DNA of 55,488 nucleotides. Origin: Streptomyces malaysiense (GTDB lineage: Bacteria; Actinomycetota; Actinomycetes; Streptomycetales; Streptomycetaceae). Under the pieces are notes generated by a model that ran no database searches, was not told the origin of the DNA, and worked only from the letters and a program-made list of their open reading frames with translations. Location: assembly GCF_000980885.2 (NCBI RefSeq), contig NZ_LBDA02000041.1:1-55488 (forward strand). Reading direction: 5' to 3'. The position numbers and the translations under genes are program-made. The number at the start of each line of letters is the position of its first letter. Positions within the stretch are counted from its first letter, which is position 1. This document shows, piece by piece, positions 41,810 to 50,385 of this stretch.

Positions 41810-42799
41810 TCACAGCGCCGAGGTCGTCGCCTCCCCGGAGGCGCTGCCCGCGACCCACTGGTCCCAGTCCAGGTTGAAGTCCGCGTAGCCGTTGTCGGGG
41901 TCCGCCTTGGCCCGGGTCGAGCCGGTGATGGTGACGGGGTCGCCCTGCTTGACCTGGCCGTAGAACCACTTGGCGTCCGACAGGGACAGGTGGACACAGC
42001 CGTGCGAGCCGCGGGCGCTGCCGCTGCCCGGCGAGGGGTCACCGGTCGAGTAGTGCACGTACGTACCGCTCTGGGTCAGGTGCACGTCCCAGGGCAGCGT
42101 GAGGTCGTAGTAGTTGGGGCTGCCCTTGGTACAGCTGATGCCGACGCTGCAGGAGGTCATGTGGACCTTCTTCTGCTTGTCGATGACCGCCATCGTGCCG
42201 TTCCACGTCGGGTACTGGGGGCTGCCCGCGTTGATGGACAGGGTGCGCACCAGCTTGCCGTCGCGGGTCACCTTCATGGTGTGGCCGGTGACCGAGACGT
42301 CCGCGCGCACGTCGTCGCCGATCGTGAAGGTGTGCGTGTAGTCGTGCACGCCGTAGCGCCCGGCGCCGTTGCTGACGCCCTCCAGGTCGGCGTCGATCTT
42401 CACCTTCGTGCCGGAGGGCCAGAAGGTCTTCGGCCGCCAGTCGGCGCGCTTGTCGCCGAACCAGTGCCAGGCGCCGGCCACCGGCGTGGAGGCGCTGACC
42501 TTCATGTGCTTCTCCACCGTGGCCCGTGCCTTGGCCGCCACGGGGTTGGTGAACACCACCGAGATGGGCATGGCCACGCCCACCGTGGTTCCGCTCTGCG
42601 GGGTGATCGTGTCCAGCAGCATCGGCGGACCCGCGGGCTTCGTCGGCGAAGCGGAGGCACTCGCGGTCGACTCGGCCGGCGCTTTCGCGTCACCACCGGC
42701 CGTGTCGGAGCCGCCGCCCCCGCCGCCGCAGGCACTCGCACCCATCAGCACGGCACCCGTGACCAGTGCGATCCCTATGCTGCCCTTGCGCCGTCCCAC
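41810..42799 (-). CDS. L,D-transpeptidase lipoprotein (YkuD catalytic domain, Ig-like N-terminal domain)
   Basis: 329 residues. A lipoprotein signal with Cys24 (GASACGG) is followed by a disordered linker and an Ig-like domain (about 60-160, PQSGTTVGVAMPISVVF). The YkuD domain carries His249 (YVHYS), His266 and the nucleophile Cys268 in SHGCVHLS. It forms 3-3 cross-links in peptidoglycan or attaches proteins, and layout and length match mycobacterial Ldt enzymes. The C-terminal tail has GYADFNLDWDQW, an aromatic motif also found in Ldt proteins. ATG at 42799. A monocistronic gene behind two terminators. Confidence 0.92.
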   Translation of the reverse strand: MGRRKGSIGIALVTGAVLMGASACGGGGGGSDTAGGDAKAPAESTASASASPTKPAGPPMLLDTITPQSGTTVGVAMPISVVFTNPVAAKARATVEKHMKVSASTPVAGAWHWFGDKRADWRPKTFWPSGTKVKIDADLEGVSNGAGRYGVHDYTHTFTIGDDVRADVSVTGHTMKVTRDGKLVRTLSINAGSPQYPTWNGTMAVIDKQKKVHMTSCSVGISCTKGSPNYYDLTLPWDVHLTQSGTYVHYSTGDPSPGSGSARGSHGCVHLSLSDAKWFYGQVKQGDPVTITGSTRAKADPDNGYADFNLDWDQWVAGSASGEATTSAL

Positions 42800-42993
42800 T
42801 GCCTACCCCGCTCTTTCGTACCTATGGCCCTGACGAGCCCGACTCCCTGCCAGACAGGGAGAAGGCGGTCCTCAGTTGCGCGTCCCGCGCAAAGAGTGTC
42901 CCAAACTCCTGTGCGCCGCCGGACAGGGGGAACGGCAGGAGGCGCCGCCCTCGCCCGCGGGGACGTCAGGCCGCGCGCGCCGTCCCCCGTCGC

Positions 42994-43449
42994 TCAGCAG
43001 CCGTCCCGTTCCGTCTCGATCGTCACCTTGCTGCCCGCCCTGAGCACCCGGACATCCGCATAGGTGTTCCGGGCGACCCGATACCAGACACGGTCCCGGG
43101 AGCGCTTGCCGTCGACGTCGTCCAGCATGACGCACCAGCGCTCCTGGCGGATCACGCGGCGGTAGGTCTCCGTGCCCCGCCGCACCTTCGTGCACACGGT
43201 CGTCGACCTGGTCGTGTACCAGGTGCGTTTGCCGCTGCCGTGTCCGGACGTGTGCCGCACGCGCTTGGACCCGGAATGGCACTGCCTGACCATGTGCGGC
43301 CGGGTCGCGAGCCTGCTCGCCGCCGGGACCCGCCGGGTGGTGTCCAGCAGTCCCGACACCTTCCGCGGCTCGTCGGAACAGCCTCCGAGCGCGGCCACGA
43401 CGACCAGGGCCACCGCGGCGAGCGCCGCCCGGCGTATGTGGTGCTGCAC
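42994..43449 (-). CDS. Putative lipoprotein with basic, cysteine-containing mature domain
   Basis: 151 residues from a GTG with a GGAGGAGG site. The lipobox ALGGC puts the lipid Cys at about 24. The mature part is strongly basic (RRVPAASRLATRPHMVRQCHSGSKRVRH), then beta-rich: KRTWYTTRSTTVCTKVRRGTETYRRVIRQERWCVMLDD, ending KVTIETERDGC. Four cysteines may form two disulfides. I know similar uncharacterised lipoproteins in Streptomyces but no function. It lies 194 bp upstream of the L,D-transpeptidase gene on the same strand. Confidence 0.75.
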   Translation of the reverse strand: MQHHIRRAALAAVALVVVAALGGCSDEPRKVSGLLDTTRRVPAASRLATRPHMVRQCHSGSKRVRHTSGHGSGKRTWYTTRSTTVCTKVRRGTETYRRVIRQERWCVMLDDVDGKRSRDRVWYRVARNTYADVRVLRAGSKVTIETERDGC

Positions 43450-44014
43450 GTTCCTCCTCCGTTTCGCCACCCCGGGAGGAACGAACTCCTCGTCCCCCGG
43501 CAGGTGTGGGCACCGGGGAGTATGACGGACCACCGCCAAGATCCGAAAGCCGGGCCACGCTCCCGGGGCGGAACACCCCGGGCCGCGATCCGCGGCCCGC
43601 ACAGCGTCGGTGACGGAGGGACGGCCGCCCCGCCCCGGCAGACGCCGCGGGGAACCGGAGCCCTCCTCCGAGGGCCCCGGTCCGGCCCCGCACGAAATCG
43701 AACACGAGCTGCTCGTGCGCCTTGGCCTGATCATGTACGGGTGCGACGCGGTGATCGTCTTGTGCGGCACACCCCGTCCCGCCCCGGCCCCCGCGAACGT
43801 GGCGCAATGCCAACCATCGGCCCGATAAACCGCGTTCAATTTTTTATCACCGCTTCGAAGTAAGCGCGTCGGCATTCCGGGGACACGGCCTGACCGGCCA
43901 TTACGGTCCTCTGCGTGGGCGGATCCCGAGATCCTCCCCGCATCCTTCCTCCCTTTCGCGGTCGGCGCCCCGTGCGCGCCGACCGCCCTGTCACGCAAGG
44001 AGAGGCCCGACCCG
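43450..44014. other. 565-bp gene-free region upstream of the encapsulin operon
   Basis: No convincing gene. It holds a small perfect inverted repeat CACGAG-CTG-CTCGTG (43703-43717), an AT-rich tract TTCAATTTTTTATCAC (43836-43851) and GGATC-CCGA-GATCC (43921-43934). The AT tract and the repeats are the best candidates for the promoter and leader of the 2-methylisoborneol operon. AGGAGAGG at the right end is the ribosome site of the shell gene. Confidence 0.5.
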
Positions 44015-45430
44015 ATGACCGTCGACAGCAGCCCGGAGCCCCGGACCGTACCGGCGACACCGCAGCAGTCCCTGAGCACCGCCGCCGCCCGCAATCTCGC
44101 CACCACCACCAAGTCCGCCCCGCAGATGCAGGAGATCACCTCCCGCTGGCTGCTGCGGATGCTCCCCTGGGTCGAGACCGAGGGCGGTGCCTACCGGGTC
44201 AACCGACGACTGCGTCACACCCTCGGCGACGGACGCATCGAGTTCGTCCAGGAGGGCGCCACGGTCCGCGTGATCCCCCGGGAACTCGGTGAACTGGCCC
44301 TGCTGCGCGGCTTCGAGGACCTCGACGCCCTGACCGCCCTCGCCGACCGCTGCGCCCAGCGCGACTTCGCCGCCGGCGAGGTGCTCGTCGAGCTCGGCGC
44401 ACCCGCCGACCGCATCCACATGATCGCCCACGGCCGCGTCAGCCGGACCGGCCAAGGCCAGTACGGCGCGGAGGTCGCCCTCGCGGTACTCGCGGACGGC
44501 GAGCACTTCGGTGAGGAAGCCCTCCTGGACGGCGACTCCCGCCACGCCTGCACCGTCACCGCCGAGACCTCCGGCACCCTCCTCACGCTCTCCCGCGCCG
44601 ACTTCGCCGCCGTACACGACTCCGCCCCGAGCCTGCGCGCCCACATCGAACGGTTCAGCTCCGCCACCCGTAAGAGGCAGAACAAGTACGGCGAGGCCGA
44701 GATCGCGATGTCGGCCGGCCACGTCGGCGAGGCCGAACTGCCGCACACCTTCGTCGACTACGAGCTGAACCCGCGCGAGTACGAGCTCTCCGTCGCGCAG
44801 ACCGTCCTGCGGGTCCACACCCGGGTCGCCGACCTCTACAACGGGCCGATGAACCAGACCGGGGAGCAACTCCGGCTCACCGTGGAGGCGTTGCGCGAGC
44901 GCCAGGAGCACGAGCTCATCAACAACCGTGAGTTCGGGCTGCTGCACAACGCCGACTTCAAGCAGCGCATCCAGCCCCACTCCGGGCCGCCCACCCCGGA
45001 CGACATGGACGAGCTGCTCACCCGCCGCCGCGGCACCAAGTTCTTCCTCGCCCACCCGAGGACGATCGCCGCGATCGGCCGCGGCTTCACCGCCCACGGT
45101 CTCTACCCGGACCACGTCGACGTCGGCGGCCGGACCGTCCCGGCCTGGCGCGGGGTCCCTATCCTGCCCTGCGACAAGATCCCGATCAGCGAGGAACAGA
45201 CCAGCTCCGTCATCGCGATGCGCACGGGCGAGGAGAACCAGGGGGTCGTCGGCCTGTGGCGGACGGGCCTGGCGGAGGAGCACGAGCCGGGGCTCTCGGT
45301 GCGCTTCATGGGCATCAACGAACAGGCGGTCACCTCCTACCTCGTCAGCACGTACTACTCCGCCGCGGTTCTCGTCCCCGACGCGCTCGGCGTACTGGAG
45401 AACGTGCACATCGCCCGCAGGCGGGACTAG
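44015..45430 (+). CDS. Family 2B encapsulin shell protein with cyclic-nucleotide-binding domain (EshA-like)
   Basis: 471 residues. An N-terminal arm (SLSTAAARNLATTTKSAPQM) leads into the HK97-type shell fold. A cNMP-binding domain is inserted at about 95-215, with the phosphate cassette HFGEEALLDGDSRHAC and Arg176. The shell fold resumes at about 230 (FVDYELNPREYELSVAQTVLRVHTRVADLYNGPMNQ). This is the family 2B encapsulin long called EshA or a Crp-like protein in streptomycetes, which packages the 2-methylisoborneol synthase encoded next. Particles would assemble in the cytosol, with nucleotide binding a possible gate. The TAG stop lies inside a long inverted repeat. Confidence 0.92.
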   Translation: MTVDSSPEPRTVPATPQQSLSTAAARNLATTTKSAPQMQEITSRWLLRMLPWVETEGGAYRVNRRLRHTLGDGRIEFVQEGATVRVIPRELGELALLRGFEDLDALTALADRCAQRDFAAGEVLVELGAPADRIHMIAHGRVSRTGQGQYGAEVALAVLADGEHFGEEALLDGDSRHACTVTAETSGTLLTLSRADFAAVHDSAPSLRAHIERFSSATRKRQNKYGEAEIAMSAGHVGEAELPHTFVDYELNPREYELSVAQTVLRVHTRVADLYNGPMNQTGEQLRLTVEALRERQEHELINNREFGLLHNADFKQRIQPHSGPPTPDDMDELLTRRRGTKFFLAHPRTIAAIGRGFTAHGLYPDHVDVGGRTVPAWRGVPILPCDKIPISEEQTSSVIAMRTGEENQGVVGLWRTGLAEEHEPGLSVRFMGINEQAVTSYLVSTYYSAAVLVPDALGVLENVHIARRRD

Positions 45431-45595
45431 TGCCGCAACAGGCGACGTCCGCCCCGTCGCGACGCCCTGCACGCACTCTCGCCGCACCGGCCGAAAGCCC
45501 GAGCACGCCCAGTACGAGGGCTTCCGTCCGGCACGCCGAGAGCACGCACCGGACGCCGCTCCTGGACGGGCGAACGTTGCCTGCCGCGGCACTAG
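45427..45595. repeat. 169-bp long inverted repeat (MITE-like) between shell and synthase genes
   Basis: The ends CTAGTGCCGC and GCGGCACTAG are exact complements. The outer 28 nt of each arm match at 24 positions. Pairing continues inward, with many C/T and A/G differences that keep G-U pairs, to GAAAGCCC/GGGCTTCC around a central loop near 45505-45521. The shell gene's stop TAG (45428-45430) belongs to the left end. It may be a miniature inverted-repeat element that landed at the gene end, or an RNA hairpin that stabilises or attenuates the operon transcript. The remaining gap to 45764 holds no gene. Confidence 0.85.
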
Positions 45596-45764
45596 CACCT
45601 CCCCTCCGGAGTTCGCCGGGGTCGCGGGGCAGCGACACGGCGCCGTCGGCCGGATCCGGCCTGATCCGAAGAAGGACCTGGAAGAACCGTTTCACGCAAG
45701 AGGCCGACAACCCCGCTTTACACAGCACCAGTTCTTCCTCCTCCGCCGCAGCAAGGAGTCGCAG

Positions 45765-47000
45765 ATGCCCGCTCCCGGGCCCCTCGGACCAACCGTCCCC
45801 GCACCGCAGCCGCTCACACCACCCGTCCCGGAGGCCGCCTCCGCCCCGGCCCCCGCTCCCGCCGCCGAACCGGCCGCGCCCGCCGCCGGCCCGGACCTCC
45901 GGCGGATCCTCGGCGGACCGACCGGCCTGGGCACGTCCTCGCTCTCCCTGGCCCGCGCGCTGACGCCGCCGTTCCCGGACCGGGTGCCGGAAGCGGACCC
46001 GGCGCCCCTCGCGCCCGCCGAAGGCCACGTCGTACCCGGTCTCTACCACCACCCCGTTCCGGAGCCCGATCCCGGCCGCGTCGAGGAGGTGAGCCGGCGG
46101 ATCAAGCGCTGGGCCGAGGAGGAGGTCCAGCTCTACCCCGAGGAGTGGGAGGGCCAGTTCGACGGCTTCTCCGTCGGGCGCTACATGGTCGCCTGCCACC
46201 CCGACGCTCCCGGCGTCGACCACCTGATGCTCGCCGCCCGGCTGATGGTCGCGGAGAACGCCGTCGACGACTGCTACTGCGAGGACCACGGCGGCTCGCC
46301 CGTCGGTCTCGGCGGACGCATCCTCCTCGCGCACACCACGCTCGACCCCCTCCACACCACACCGGAGTACACGCCGGCGTGGGAGGAGTCGCTCGTCTCG
46401 GACGCCCCACGGCGCGCCTACCGCAGCGCGATGGACTACTTCGTCCGGGCCGCGACACCCTCCCAGACCGACCGCTACCGGCACGACATGGCCCGGCTGC
46501 ACATGGGCTACCTGGCCGAGGCCGCCTGGGCCGAGACCGATTACGTCCCGGAGGTGTGGGAGTACCTGGCGATGCGCCAGTTCAACAACTTCCGCCCCTG
46601 CCCGACCATCACCGACACCGTCGGCGGCTACGAACTGCCGGCCGACCTGCACGCCCTGCCGAAGACGCAGCGGGCCATCGCCCTCGCCGGCAACGCGGCC
46701 ACCATCGTCAACGACCTCTACTCCTACACCAAGGAACTCGACAGCCCCGGCCTGCACCTGAACCTGCCCGTCGTGCTCGCGAAGCGCGAGCAGCTCTCCG
46801 AGCGCGACGCGTACCTGAAGGCCGTCGAGGTCCACAACCAGCTCATGCACGCCTTCGAGTCCGCCGCGGCCGACGCCGCCGCGGACTGCCCCGTGCCCAG
46901 CGTGCTGCGCTTCCTCAAGGGCGTGGCCACCTGGGTCGACGGCAACCACGACTGGCACCGCACCAACACCTACCGCTACAGCCTGCCCGACTTCTGGTAA
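45765..47000 (+). CDS. 2-methylisoborneol synthase (class I terpene cyclase) with encapsulin-targeting N-terminus
   Basis: 411 residues. The first 90 residues are Pro/Ala-rich and disordered but contain DLRRILGGPTGLGTSSLSLA (44-63), the conserved stretch I take as the cargo-loading signal. The cyclase domain has the Asp-rich motif DDCYCED (168-174) and the NSE metal motif NDLYSYTKE (Asn316, Ser320, Glu324). It converts 2-methyl-GPP to 2-methylisoborneol, the earthy odorant, inside the encapsulin. AAGGAGTC precedes the ATG. It lies between the shell gene and the C-methyltransferase gene, the standard streptomycete order. Confidence 0.95.
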   Translation: MPAPGPLGPTVPAPQPLTPPVPEAASAPAPAPAAEPAAPAAGPDLRRILGGPTGLGTSSLSLARALTPPFPDRVPEADPAPLAPAEGHVVPGLYHHPVPEPDPGRVEEVSRRIKRWAEEEVQLYPEEWEGQFDGFSVGRYMVACHPDAPGVDHLMLAARLMVAENAVDDCYCEDHGGSPVGLGGRILLAHTTLDPLHTTPEYTPAWEESLVSDAPRRAYRSAMDYFVRAATPSQTDRYRHDMARLHMGYLAEAAWAETDYVPEVWEYLAMRQFNNFRPCPTITDTVGGYELPADLHALPKTQRAIALAGNAATIVNDLYSYTKELDSPGLHLNLPVVLAKREQLSERDAYLKAVEVHNQLMHAFESAAADAAADCPVPSVLRFLKGVATWVDGNHDWHRTNTYRYSLPDFW

Positions 47001-47015
47001 AGAACGGATACTCCT

Positions 47016-47891
47016 GTGACCACGGAAACCACCCCCGCCCTCTCCGCGACGATCCCGGCCCCGGCGACCCCCTACCAGGAGGACATCGCCCGGTACTGGA
47101 ACAACGAGGCGAGGCCGGTGAACCTGCGTCTCGGCGACGTGGACGGCCTCTACCACCACCACTACGGGATCGGCGCCGTCGACCACGCCGCGCTCGGCGA
47201 CCCGGAGCACCGCGAGTACGAGAAGAAGCTCGTCGCCGAACTGCACCGGCTGGAGTCCGCCCAGGCGGAACTGCTCCTCGACCACCTCGGTGCCGTCACC
47301 GGCGAGGACACCCTCGTCGACGCCGGCTGCGGACGCGGCGGCTCCATGGTGATGGCCCACCGCCGCTTCGGCTGCCGGGTCCAGGGCGTCACCCTCTCCG
47401 AGACGCAGGCCGAGTTCGGCAACGGTCGTGCGCGGGACCTCCGTATCCAGGACCATGTCCGCTCCCACGTCTGCAACATGCTGGACACCCCCTTCGAGAA
47501 GGGCAGCGTCGCCGCCTCGTGGAACAACGAGTCCACGATGTACGTCGACCTGCACGACCTGTTCGCCGAGCACTCCCGCTTCCTCAGGGTGGGCGGCCGC
47601 TACGTGACGATCACCGGATGCTGGAACCCGCGTTACGGCCAGCCGTCCAAGTGGGTCTCGCAGATCAACGCCCACTTCGAGTGCAACATCCACTCCCGTC
47701 GCGAGTACCTGCGCGCCATGGCCGACAACCGGCTCGTTCCGCAGACGATCACCGACCTGACCCCCGACACCCTGCCCTACTGGGAGCTGCGGGCCACCTC
47801 GTCCCTGGTCACCGGCATCGAGGAGGCCTTCATCGAGTCCTACCGCGACGGCTCCTTCCAGTACGTCCTGATCGCCGCCGACCGCGTCTGA
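47016..47891 (+). CDS. Geranyl diphosphate 2-C-methyltransferase
   Basis: 291 residues from a GTG 15 bp after the synthase stop. The family opening YQEDIARYWNNEARPVNLRLG and DVDGLYHHHYGIG are diagnostic. SAM motif I is VDAGCGRGGSMV (101-112), followed by GVTLSETQAEFGN and SWNNESTMYVDLHDLF. It methylates C2 of GPP to give the substrate of the synthase, so shell, cyclase and methyltransferase form one operon. The enzyme itself lacks a Pro-rich tail of the kind that directs the cyclase into the shell. A strong terminator follows. Confidence 0.95.
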   Translation: MTTETTPALSATIPAPATPYQEDIARYWNNEARPVNLRLGDVDGLYHHHYGIGAVDHAALGDPEHREYEKKLVAELHRLESAQAELLLDHLGAVTGEDTLVDAGCGRGGSMVMAHRRFGCRVQGVTLSETQAEFGNGRARDLRIQDHVRSHVCNMLDTPFEKGSVAASWNNESTMYVDLHDLFAEHSRFLRVGGRYVTITGCWNPRYGQPSKWVSQINAHFECNIHSRREYLRAMADNRLVPQTITDLTPDTLPYWELRATSSLVTGIEEAFIESYRDGSFQYVLIAADRV

Positions 47892-48002
47892 CCCCGGTCG
47901 GCCCCGCAGCCGGCAGCGCGGACGGCGACCCGTGCGCCGCCCCGCAGGCCCCGCCCCCGACCGCACCACCGCACGGTGCTCGGCGCGGCACGGCTCTACC
48001 CG

Positions 48003-48044
48003 GACCGCCGCCCGGCCCTTCGTCTCCAGGGCCGGGCGGCGGTC
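48003..48044 (+). terminator. Perfect 16-bp stem-loop ending the 2-methylisoborneol operon
   Basis: GACCGCCGCCCGGCCC, a 10-nt loop, then the exact complement. It lies 112 bp after the methyltransferase stop and 50 bp before the next gene. Confidence 0.88.
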
Positions 48045-48094
48045 GGGAGGCCCGGCGGGGCAACCAGTCGGACCACTCGCTTGTCCTAGACGGC

Positions 48095-48604
48095 ATGATC
48101 AACGTACGCGCGCGGCGCACCCTGGCAGCCTCCACACTCGTCGTGTCCTTGACGGCACTCTTGATTTCCTGCTCCGGCGGCTCGGACACGGCATCGAGCG
48201 ATACGTCCTCGCCCTCCCGGGGCATCCGCACGACGGCCCCGGCCACCACGGCCGGGGAGCCGTCCGCCGCGACCACGACGGCCCCGGCACAGGCTCCGGA
48301 GAAGGTCCGCGACGCCTTCGCCGGACTTCAGGCCACGTACAACGACGGCTGCACGACCCCCGGGAACTGCGAGTACTTCCTGGGACGGCTCCACGACGAA
48401 CTAGCCCGCCTCGACAAGGCGATGAGAGCGGACCCCCAGGGACCGGGGCACTTCAAGGAACCCCTCGCCTGGCTCGCGAAACTGCTTCACGAAGTGGGCG
48501 ACGACACCTCCTTCGACAACCTCAAGAAGCACCAGGACCAGCTCACCGGAACACGGGACAAGATCAACGCCTGGATGCAGGGCCATCCCGAGGACTACCG
48601 CTGA
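48095..48604 (+). CDS. Putative lipoprotein with C-terminal helical domain
   Basis: 169 residues. The signal peptide ends with ALLISC (lipid Cys at about 26). A Thr/Ala/Pro-rich linker follows to about 65, then a helical domain (PEKVRDAFAGLQATYNDGC, EYFLGRLHDELARLDKAMR, DTSFDNLKKHQDQLTGTRDKI) with two close cysteines (GCTTPGNC). No family recognised. Its stop overlaps the stop of the convergent regulator gene by 10 bp, so transcripts from the two strands would overlap. Confidence 0.75.
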   Translation: MINVRARRTLAASTLVVSLTALLISCSGGSDTASSDTSSPSRGIRTTAPATTAGEPSAATTTAPAQAPEKVRDAFAGLQATYNDGCTTPGNCEYFLGRLHDELARLDKAMRADPQGPGHFKEPLAWLAKLLHEVGDDTSFDNLKKHQDQLTGTRDKINAWMQGHPEDYR

Positions 48605-49626
48605 GCAGCGGCAGCGGCAGCCGTGGGGGAGGGCTCGTCCCCCCCACACACGGTGAACCGCGGGTCCCGACTCCCGCGACCCGTCAACAGCGTGATGCGG
48701 TGCACCACCGTCCCGCCCTGCCGCTCCTTGGTGGTGAGCCCGGCCCCGGCCAGGATGCCGGCGTGCTGGCTGGCGGTGGCCGCAGAGACACCGAGAGCGG
48801 CCGCCAGTCCGGTGGTGCTCAGGGGGCCGTCCGCCGCCAGGGTGCAGAGCGCGGCGGCCCGGGTCCGGCCCAGCAGGTTCGTCAGCGCGGACGGCGGGCT
48901 GACCTTGTCGTCCATGAGCAGCCGCCGGTCGCCGGGTATCGGGTAGATGAGCACGGGCTGCTCCCTCGGGGCTTCGAAGCCGGCGATCACCAGCCGCCCG
49001 GACGCGAAGACGGCCGGCTGGAGCAGCAGACCGCGCCCGCCCAGGTCGACCTCGGTGAGGCAGGGCGACATCGGCAGGGACAGCACGCGCCGCCGCCACC
49101 GGACGTCCGGGTGCAGCGTGGCCAGCACCTCGTCCAAGCCACCGGTGGCCAGCTGCCGTGCCCGACAGCGGAGTTCAGCCCTCACCAGCAGGTCGATCCG
49201 CTCCCGGTAGGGAGTGATCGCCGCCGCCTGGTACTCCGCCGTCAGGTCGCCGAGCAGCACCCGCGCCCTGCGGTCCCCGGCTGCCAGATCCCGGGCGAAC
49301 GGAGTCAGCCCGCGCAGGCGGCCCAGCCCGCTCAGATACTCGCGGCCGGTCCGGTCCAGACCGCCCGCCGTGGCCTCGGCCGTGTCCCGGCCGTCCTGCC
49401 GTACGGTCAGGAACTCCGGCAGGTCCGTCGCCGAGAACAGGTCGAACAGCATCGCCGAGCGCGGCCGCCAACGCCTGCCGAGTTGCTCGCGCCACTGCCC
49501 GAGCCCGCCGTCGGACCGGCGGGTCGCCAGCATGTGGAGGCTCAGCACCAGTTCCGAGGACATGTCCGCGGCCGGCGCGATCCGGGTGCGCGCCAGGTCC
49601 TGACCGGTGAAGCGGATCTTCAGCAC
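48595..49626 (-). CDS. ArsR-like winged-helix transcriptional regulator with DUF5937-type N-terminal domain
   Basis: 343 residues. The N-terminus KIRFTGQDLARTRIAPAADMSSELVLSLHML and the central region (EYLSGLGRLRGLTPFARDL, then LVIAGFEAPREQPVLIYPIPG) match large Streptomyces regulators I know as DUF5937/ArsR-type. The C-terminal winged helix is RTRAAALCTLAADGPLSTTGLAAALGVSAATASQHAGILAGAGLTTKERQG, with the recognition helix in SAATASQHAGIL. The ligand is unknown. GTG at 49626 is preceded by AGGATCGGAC; an in-frame upstream extension is open but unlikely. It is divergent from the peptidoglycan-binding protein gene. Confidence 0.82.
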   Translation of the reverse strand: MLKIRFTGQDLARTRIAPAADMSSELVLSLHMLATRRSDGGLGQWREQLGRRWRPRSAMLFDLFSATDLPEFLTVRQDGRDTAEATAGGLDRTGREYLSGLGRLRGLTPFARDLAAGDRRARVLLGDLTAEYQAAAITPYRERIDLLVRAELRCRARQLATGGLDEVLATLHPDVRWRRRVLSLPMSPCLTEVDLGGRGLLLQPAVFASGRLVIAGFEAPREQPVLIYPIPGDRRLLMDDKVSPPSALTNLLGRTRAAALCTLAADGPLSTTGLAAALGVSAATASQHAGILAGAGLTTKERQGGTVVHRITLLTGRGSRDPRFTVCGGDEPSPTAAAAAAQR

Positions 49627-49808
49627 CGTCCGATCCTGCGCCCGCGGCCGGCCCGCCACAAGGGATTCGACCAGGGACGAAACCCTGGCTCCGGACGCCC
49701 TCGCCGACGCATCGTCATCGACAGCTGAACCAGAACGGCCGAGCGGCGGACGAGGGAAGTTCCGCCGCGGCGCCGACAACCGCGCGATCCCAAGGAGAGA
49801 CAACCACC

Positions 49809-50201
49809 ATGCGTACGCACACCTGGACCCGCCGCACCGCCGCCCTCACCCTGGGCGCGGCCGCCGGCCTCGCCCTGACCGTGGGTTCCGCCAGCGCCGC
49901 CGGCAACCTCGCGACGGGCAGCACCGGCCCCGCCGTCGTCTGCCTCCAGCGCGCCCTCGACGACGTGGACGGCGCCGGCCTCGGCCAGGACGGTCAGTTC
50001 GGCACCCTCACCCGCAACGCCGTCGTGCACTTCCAGAGCGAGCACGGCCTGAGCGCGGACGGTGTCGTCGGCCCGAACACCGGCGCCGCCGTCAAGAACG
50101 CCGTCAGCCAGGCCTACTACGCCGCCCACCGCGCCAACGATCCCTCCCAGGTGGAACTCGGCAACTGGACCTCCACCTGCAGCAGCCTGCTGCCGGGCTG
50201 A
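49809..50201 (+). CDS. Secreted peptidoglycan-binding (PG_binding_1) protein
   Basis: 130 residues. The signal peptide contains twin Arg (RRTAALTLGAAAGLALTVG) with cleavage after ASA at about 30. One peptidoglycan-binding repeat follows: GPAVVCLQRALDDVDGAGLGQDGQFGTLTRNAVVHFQSEHGLSADGVVGPNTG. The last 30 residues carry one of two cysteines (CSSLLPG). With no catalytic domain it probably binds cell wall as a free module or partner of another enzyme. AAGGAGAG precedes the ATG. Confidence 0.88.
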   Translation: MRTHTWTRRTAALTLGAAAGLALTVGSASAAGNLATGSTGPAVVCLQRALDDVDGAGLGQDGQFGTLTRNAVVHFQSEHGLSADGVVGPNTGAAVKNAVSQAYYAAHRANDPSQVELGNWTSTCSSLLPG

Positions 50202-50216
50202 CCCCGGAGCGGAGCC

Positions 50217-50244
50217 GGGGCCGGCACCGGGGGGTGCCGGCCCC
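50217..50244 (+). terminator. Perfect 12-bp stem-loop after the peptidoglycan-binding gene
   Basis: GGGGCCGGCACC-GGGG-GGTGCCGGCCCC, starting 16 bp after the stop. Confidence 0.85.
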
Positions 50245-50385
50245 GCCCCGACGGATCGCGGGGCAGGTCCCAGGACATCGCGAAGCCGGCGACGTACGTG
50301 CCGGCGGGTGGGACCCGCCCTCGCCCCGGCCGCACCGGCCGTTGGTAACGTGCGTGGTTCGCGATGTGATCGATCGGAGGGCGCG

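Noticed and set aside
43493..43828. Minus-strand frames upstream of the encapsulin gene with partly coding-like composition
   Set aside because: Bias switches frame after about 25 codons, there is no start with a ribosome site and no recognisable motif.
45427..45595. Calling the long inverted repeat an insertion sequence
   Set aside because: Only 169 bp with no transposase frame; at most a non-autonomous element.
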